In this document: piece after piece, positions 33,390 to 36,574 of the stretch
Layout: each line of letters starts with the position of its first letter
Numbering within the stretch: position 1 is the stretch's first letter
Position numbers and translations under genes: made by a program
Notes under the pieces: model-generated
What the model was told of the DNA's origin: nothing
Databases searched by the model: none
The model's input: the letters and a program-made list of their open reading frames with translations, nothing else
Origin: Alphaproteobacteria bacterium
GTDB lineage: Bacteria > Pseudomonadota > Alphaproteobacteria > WRAU01 > Hepatincolaceae
Assembly: GCA_947460385.1 (NCBI GenBank)
Contig: CANHGT010000005.1
Coordinates: 1 to 36,574, forward strand
Reading direction: 5' to 3'
Length of the DNA stretch: 36,574 bases

Positions 33390-34817
33390 CTAAATTACTC
33401 TATTTAATTTATTTAAGTAGGTGTCTATTTTGTTATCATCAGTATAAAAAATATTAAAAGATTTTTTTGCTTCAAGAAATTTATTTATTAATTTTGCTAA
33501 AACTGATTTATCTTGATGTTTATTATATACTAACCAATTAATTACCATAATACAGTATAACATTTTATATAAATTTGTTTGCCATAAGGCGTTCTTTCTA
33601 TAATAGGTATAAGGCTCTTGAATACTGATATAATACTTTTCAAAATTATCTTTTAATTTGTTCACACAATCTATATTTGTTTCCATATTGTATAAAATTT
33701 CACCATGTAAATTAGCTATATTATCTATTTCGGTTAAACTAATCCTGTCATTATAAGTATCCAAGTGTGTAAATAAATAGTTTGATATCTGTGTAAGGAG
33801 CTTATCTTTTTTATTAATATCTTCAATGATGTTAATAACTAGCATTAACACAGTAATAATTTCCATTTTGTTATGATGATTAAAATCGTTAATTAAAATG
33901 CTATCAATTATGCTTTCATTTAAATCTTGAAAAGTATCTGATAATTCAGTAATTTTTTGCTTAATTTCTTCGTTGTTATTAGGGTTATTAGGATTCATTT
34001 TATATAATAAAAATATTAATATTAACAATAATGTGTTTTTATCTTTAATGTAGTCTTTTAATGTAAAAAGAGAAAAACCGTTATCTATTTTGTATAATTC
34101 ATTTTCATTATAAAAATACAAAATAGAATGAATTTGAAAAAGATTTATTGTTGATGAATAATGATCTTCATTGAATATTATGTAACTGTTACTAGTTAAT
34201 AATAGATAAGTGGATATATGCTTTAAATCTGCACGTGGTGTTTCATTATACCAAGTTTGAAAATCATTAAAACAGTAATTTATTAAACTTGTTAAAAAAG
34301 GCTTTAAGCCACTTATATAATAGCCAGACTTAAATAGTCGCTCCTTGTTGACTTGTTGCCAAGCAATATTTGTGTAGCAATTTTGTAAAAAATTGAAATT
34401 AATATTATTGCTATCTTTTATAACCGTAGTTATACCAGAATGAGTTTGCATATTAAAAACATCTTTATTAATGTTATTATTTGTAAATAATTCATTTATT
34501 AATAAATTATTTAACTCACTAAAAATTATTTCTTTATTCTTAATTAAAACAGTATTATATAAATTATAAAATTCTAATTCAACATTAGATTCTTTTAATA
34601 CTTCTATAGCACACAGGAGTTCAACTGAAGTTTTATTATTCAATTCTTGAAATAATTTATTATTTTGAATAAACTCTTTAATAATATTTATACCAGTATC
34701 TGTTAATTTAAAAGATGGCACACTATTAACAAAGTAACTGTTATTATTACAATCTTTTATAGAGTTATTAAAAACATGGGTACACAATAATTGCAAAAAA
34801 TATTCTTTGTTAATCAT
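33390..34817 (-). CDS. Unknown helical protein, second gene of the uvrA-linked module
   Basis: 475 residues from the ATG at 34817, which overlaps the end of the upstream gene by 8 bases. A longer frame from a GTG at 34853 would overlap by 44 bases and is less likely. The protein is Asn/Ile/Leu-rich with a probable all-helical fold. One strongly hydrophobic stretch (about 260-277, KNTLLLILIFLLYKMNP) and a second near the C-terminus (YKMLYCIMVINWLVYNK) may be buried helices rather than membrane segments, since the rest is hydrophilic. I recognise no motif and no family. The overlap with the PLD-like gene means the two are co-translated and probably act as a pair. A weak AGAAA precedes the ATG. 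Confidence 0.75.
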   Translation of the reverse strand: MINKEYFLQLLCTHVFNNSIKDCNNNSYFVNSVPSFKLTDTGINIIKEFIQNNKLFQELNNKTSVELLCAIEVLKESNVELEFYNLYNTVLIKNKEIIFSELNNLLINELFTNNNINKDVFNMQTHSGITTVIKDSNNINFNFLQNCYTNIAWQQVNKERLFKSGYYISGLKPFLTSLINYCFNDFQTWYNETPRADLKHISTYLLLTSNSYIIFNEDHYSSTINLFQIHSILYFYNENELYKIDNGFSLFTLKDYIKDKNTLLLILIFLLYKMNPNNPNNNEEIKQKITELSDTFQDLNESIIDSILINDFNHHNKMEIITVLMLVINIIEDINKKDKLLTQISNYLFTHLDTYNDRISLTEIDNIANLHGEILYNMETNIDCVNKLKDNFEKYYISIQEPYTYYRKNALWQTNLYKMLYCIMVINWLVYNKHQDKSVLAKLINKFLEAKKSFNIFYTDDNKIDTYLNKLNRVI

Positions 34818-35967
34818 AAATATTTCTTTTTGTATGATACTTTGTATCTGCACTATCTATTATGCCATCAAGATAGTTTTTAACTTCATTACTTAAACTC
34901 TCTGGAATTTTAGTTATTAACAAATTATTAAAATTATTAATAAAATTACTAAAGCTATTAGATACGGAATAAATAACATAATTATTATTTTCACCATCTT
35001 TATATTTAATATAAATGTATCTATCATGAAAATTCTGTTTTGCTTTTAGGCAATTTAAATTATTGTAAAATGGTATTTTAAAATCTGCATTGTTTTTAAT
35101 ATGCTGAATAACATCAGGGTCACTTTTACCGCTACCTAAAAGAGTTATAGATTTAATAGATGTATGCTCTAAGCGTGTTAAATATTTAAATGATGGAATG
35201 ATTCCTGTGTCTGTTTTTTTAAACATATAAGGATCAATAATAACAACATCGCATAATTTTACTATATTATTAAAAAAATTAGTTATTTCTTGCTCATAAT
35301 CTATATTTTCTTCTTTACATATAAAGCACCCATCAATATTTTCAATTTGGTCTGGTAAAGTACCTATATATGAATAAGGAGAAACATGAGGTTTACCATC
35401 TTGATCTAGATAGGTGGCGTGAATATACTTCATATTATAAGTAATAGTGACATAATCTTTGTGAAATAATGGTCCACTCTCTTTTACTATTAATTTACCA
35501 TTACAATCATATATTTTTATAGTAGTTTCGGGATTAAACCCCTCTACAATAGTTTTAAAAGCATATTCACTTTCATTTTCTTTAATACATGCTAATTCAT
35601 CTATTAAAACATTGCCTGCTGAATTATAAACAACTAAGGAAATATGTAGAGCCTCAATCCATTTTTCATTACGTTTAAAAATATATTGAAAAGAAGAGTT
35701 ATTATTTATATCGTGAGCACGAAGAGAATAATTCATAGTACTTTCTTCTACCCATTCAGGAATATTGCAATACTCAAAACAACCTAATCTTTCTTTATAA
35801 AAATTTGTAAAATCTTGCCCTGTGTCTTGTTCTAAAATTTTACAAATACTATCTATATCTTTGAAATTTTTATTATAATCTTTATAATTTTCTGTATAGT
35901 ATACATCAATATAAGATACAACCTTACCAAAGAGTGAAGCAGGCTTATCTTTTTCCATGCCTTGCAT
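34810..35967 (-). CDS. PLD-like-domain protein, 3' part of a gene broken by a stop codon
   Basis: The open part from the first ATG after the break is 385 residues. The C-terminal third looks like a single phospholipase D-like fold: DVVIIDPYMF, a strand with SITLLGSG, then HDRYIYI and YSVSNSFSNF, resembling the HxD/H-D-R plus (G/S)-S-x-N patterns of PLD-type nucleases. The middle region (WIEALHISLVVYNSAG) recalls, from memory, VPA1262-type proteins, a family I would want checked. The same frame stays open upstream to 36123 and, past one TAA at 36124-36126, to an ATG at 36231, so this is very likely the larger part of a 473-residue gene. The ATG at 35967 has no Shine-Dalgarno, which fits. It may be a recent pseudogene or a shortened product made by reinitiation. 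Confidence 0.7.
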   Translation of the reverse strand: MQGMEKDKPASLFGKVVSYIDVYYTENYKDYNKNFKDIDSICKILEQDTGQDFTNFYKERLGCFEYCNIPEWVEESTMNYSLRAHDINNNSSFQYIFKRNEKWIEALHISLVVYNSAGNVLIDELACIKENESEYAFKTIVEGFNPETTIKIYDCNGKLIVKESGPLFHKDYVTITYNMKYIHATYLDQDGKPHVSPYSYIGTLPDQIENIDGCFICKEENIDYEQEITNFFNNIVKLCDVVIIDPYMFKKTDTGIIPSFKYLTRLEHTSIKSITLLGSGKSDPDVIQHIKNNADFKIPFYNNLNCLKAKQNFHDRYIYIKYKDGENNNYVIYSVSNSFSNFINNFNNLLITKIPESLSNEVKNYLDGIIDSADTKYHTKRNIYD

Positions 35968-36123
35968 TAAAGATGTTTTATTAATATATTTTAGTTTTAA
36001 TTTAGGTAAATTCTCATGTGAAATTACATTATTAGAGAAATTAAAGTTAGCTGAAGTAATGCTTGTTATAACATATATTTCATAACTATTATTATCATTG
36101 GGAAAAGTCTTCGGATTTTTTTC

Positions 36124-36231
36124 TTATGTCCAAGCATCACACTTGGTAGGTAAAGATAATCCATATAAAAATATAGGCTTATCTTTATTTTCTTTATATC
36201 GTAAAAAATATAACCAATTTATTCTGTTCAT
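36124..36231 (-). pseudogene. 5' fragment of the PLD-like gene, ending at an in-frame TAA
   Basis: 35 codons from an ATG at 36231 (begins MNRINWLYFLRYK, ends LPTKCDAWT) and then TAA at 36124-36126. The frame after the TAA is open for 52 more codons (EKNPKTFPNDNNSYE and on) and continues without a shift into the gene at 34810-35967. The simplest reading is a C-to-T change of a CAA (Gln) codon. The ATG lies 18 bases after the uvrA stop, with AAGGGA 14 bases upstream, so the original gene started here, directly behind uvrA. Confidence 0.65.
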
Positions 36232-36249
36232 ATATAATTTAGCTATCCC

Positions 36250-36574
36250 TTACAAATATCTTTTTAAATAAGCTCCTGTAATGCTTTTAGGATTATTACA
36301 AATCTCAAGTGGTGTGCCTTTGGCAATAATTGAACCGCCTTCTTTACCACCTTCAGGACCTACATCTATGATATAATCTGCCGTATTTATTACATCTAAA
36401 TTATGCTCTATAATAATTGCAGTATTACCTTGATCTACCAATTTATGCAATACCATTAACAAATTATTTACATCTTCAAAATGTAAGCCTGTTGTTGGTT
36501 CATCTAATATATATAAGGTTTTACCCGTAGATTTTTTTGCTAATTCTTTTGCCAATTTAACCCGTTGTGCTTCA
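36250..36574 (-). CDS. uvrA: UvrA, excision nuclease subunit A (C-terminal part)
   Basis: The last 107 or so codons of uvrA; the gene continues beyond the right window edge. Visible is the end of the second ATPase: [11 protein letters not shown] (just after the ABC signature), Walker [16 protein letters not shown], the switch His in [10 protein letters not shown], then [11 protein letters not shown] and the C-terminus [10 protein letters not shown]. UvrA finds bulky DNA damage with UvrB in nucleotide excision repair. The frame is open to the last base of the window, so the apparent start near 36555 is not real. Confidence 0.95.
   Translation of the reverse strand, partial: EAQRVKLAKELAKKSTGKTLYILDEPTTGLHFEDVNNLLMVLHKLVDQGNTAIIIEHNLDVINTADYIIDVGPEGGKEGGSIIAKGTPLEICNNPKSITGAYLKRYL

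Noticed and set aside
36124-36126. TAA as a recoded sense codon
   Set aside because: Other genes in the window end in TAA normally, so a changed genetic code is not supported; a nonsense mutation is simpler.
36553-36555. A start codon for a 101-residue gene at 36555
   Set aside because: The frame stays open to the window edge and encodes the UvrA sequence [11 protein letters not shown]; it is an internal TTG of a partial gene.

Overview
The window comes from a very AT-rich alphaproteobacterium. It is probably a host-associated or reduced-genome lineage of the Rickettsiales/Holosporales kind, though this is inferred from composition and gene order only. Several conserved blocks have an alphaproteobacterial order: ppiD / tpiA-secG-pyrG-kdsA; rpsF-rpsR-DUF2232-rplI-dnaB; fabD-fabG-acpP; and serS-nlpD-like-yajC-secD-secF. 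No tRNA, rRNA or CRISPR array was found.

Layout. 1-954: two coupled unknown genes (minus strand), the second cut by the window edge. 1487-3379: PpiD-like periplasmic chaperone (minus). 3591-7299: tpiA, secG, pyrG, kdsA (plus). 7442-10688: an accessory restriction-modification pair, in which a methyltransferase carries its own HsdR-type nuclease domain and is followed by a two-TRD specificity subunit, with no helicase subunit. 10765-15572 (minus): ribosomal S6-S18, DUF2232, rplI, then dnaB and dapD. 15762-17902 (plus): fabD, fabG, acpP. 18193-18969 (minus): rquA, the marker gene of rhodoquinone synthesis. 19115-28024 (plus): mnmA, a Gate-domain membrane protein, serS, a LysM/LytM protein, yajC, secD, secF and an MltB-like protein. 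28317-33184 (plus): a sodium/solute symporter, a small acidic secreted protein, a phage-tail-fibre-like protein and an acyltransferase with an SGNH domain. 33390-36574 (minus): uvrA (3' end), followed 18 bases later by a two-gene unknown module whose first gene (PLD-like C-terminus) is broken by an in-frame stop codon.

The most unusual observations are these. (1) rpsF and rpsR are one continuous reading frame, giving a fused S6-S18 ribosomal protein with an acidic linker. (2) The MltB-like lytic transglycosylase has Gly where the family has its catalytic Glu, and the second active-site loop is also changed, so it looks like a pseudoenzyme. (3) The nuclease-methyltransferase fusion plus HsdS resembles the architecture of type IIB (BcgI-like) systems more than classical type I. 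(4) The PLD-like/helical two-gene module next to uvrA is a possible defence module whose first gene reads through as one protein if a single TAA is ignored. (5) RquA implies a rhodoquinone-dependent, low-oxygen respiratory mode. (6) A degenerate intergenic repeat of about 88 bases occurs at least twice, possibly three times.

Functionally, the conserved part supplies translation (S6-S18, L9, SerRS, MnmA), replication (DnaB), lipid synthesis (FabD/FabG/ACP), KDO and lysine/DAP precursors (KdsA, DapD), protein export (SecG, YajC, SecD, SecF, PpiD) and envelope remodelling. The accessory parts are the restriction pair, the tail-fibre/acyltransferase stretch and the uvrA-linked module. Several gene starts were moved from the longest open frame to an internal start with a good Shine-Dalgarno sequence (dapD, rplI, DUF2232, rpsF-rpsR, mnmA, the MltB-like gene, and the partner gene at 33390-34817).
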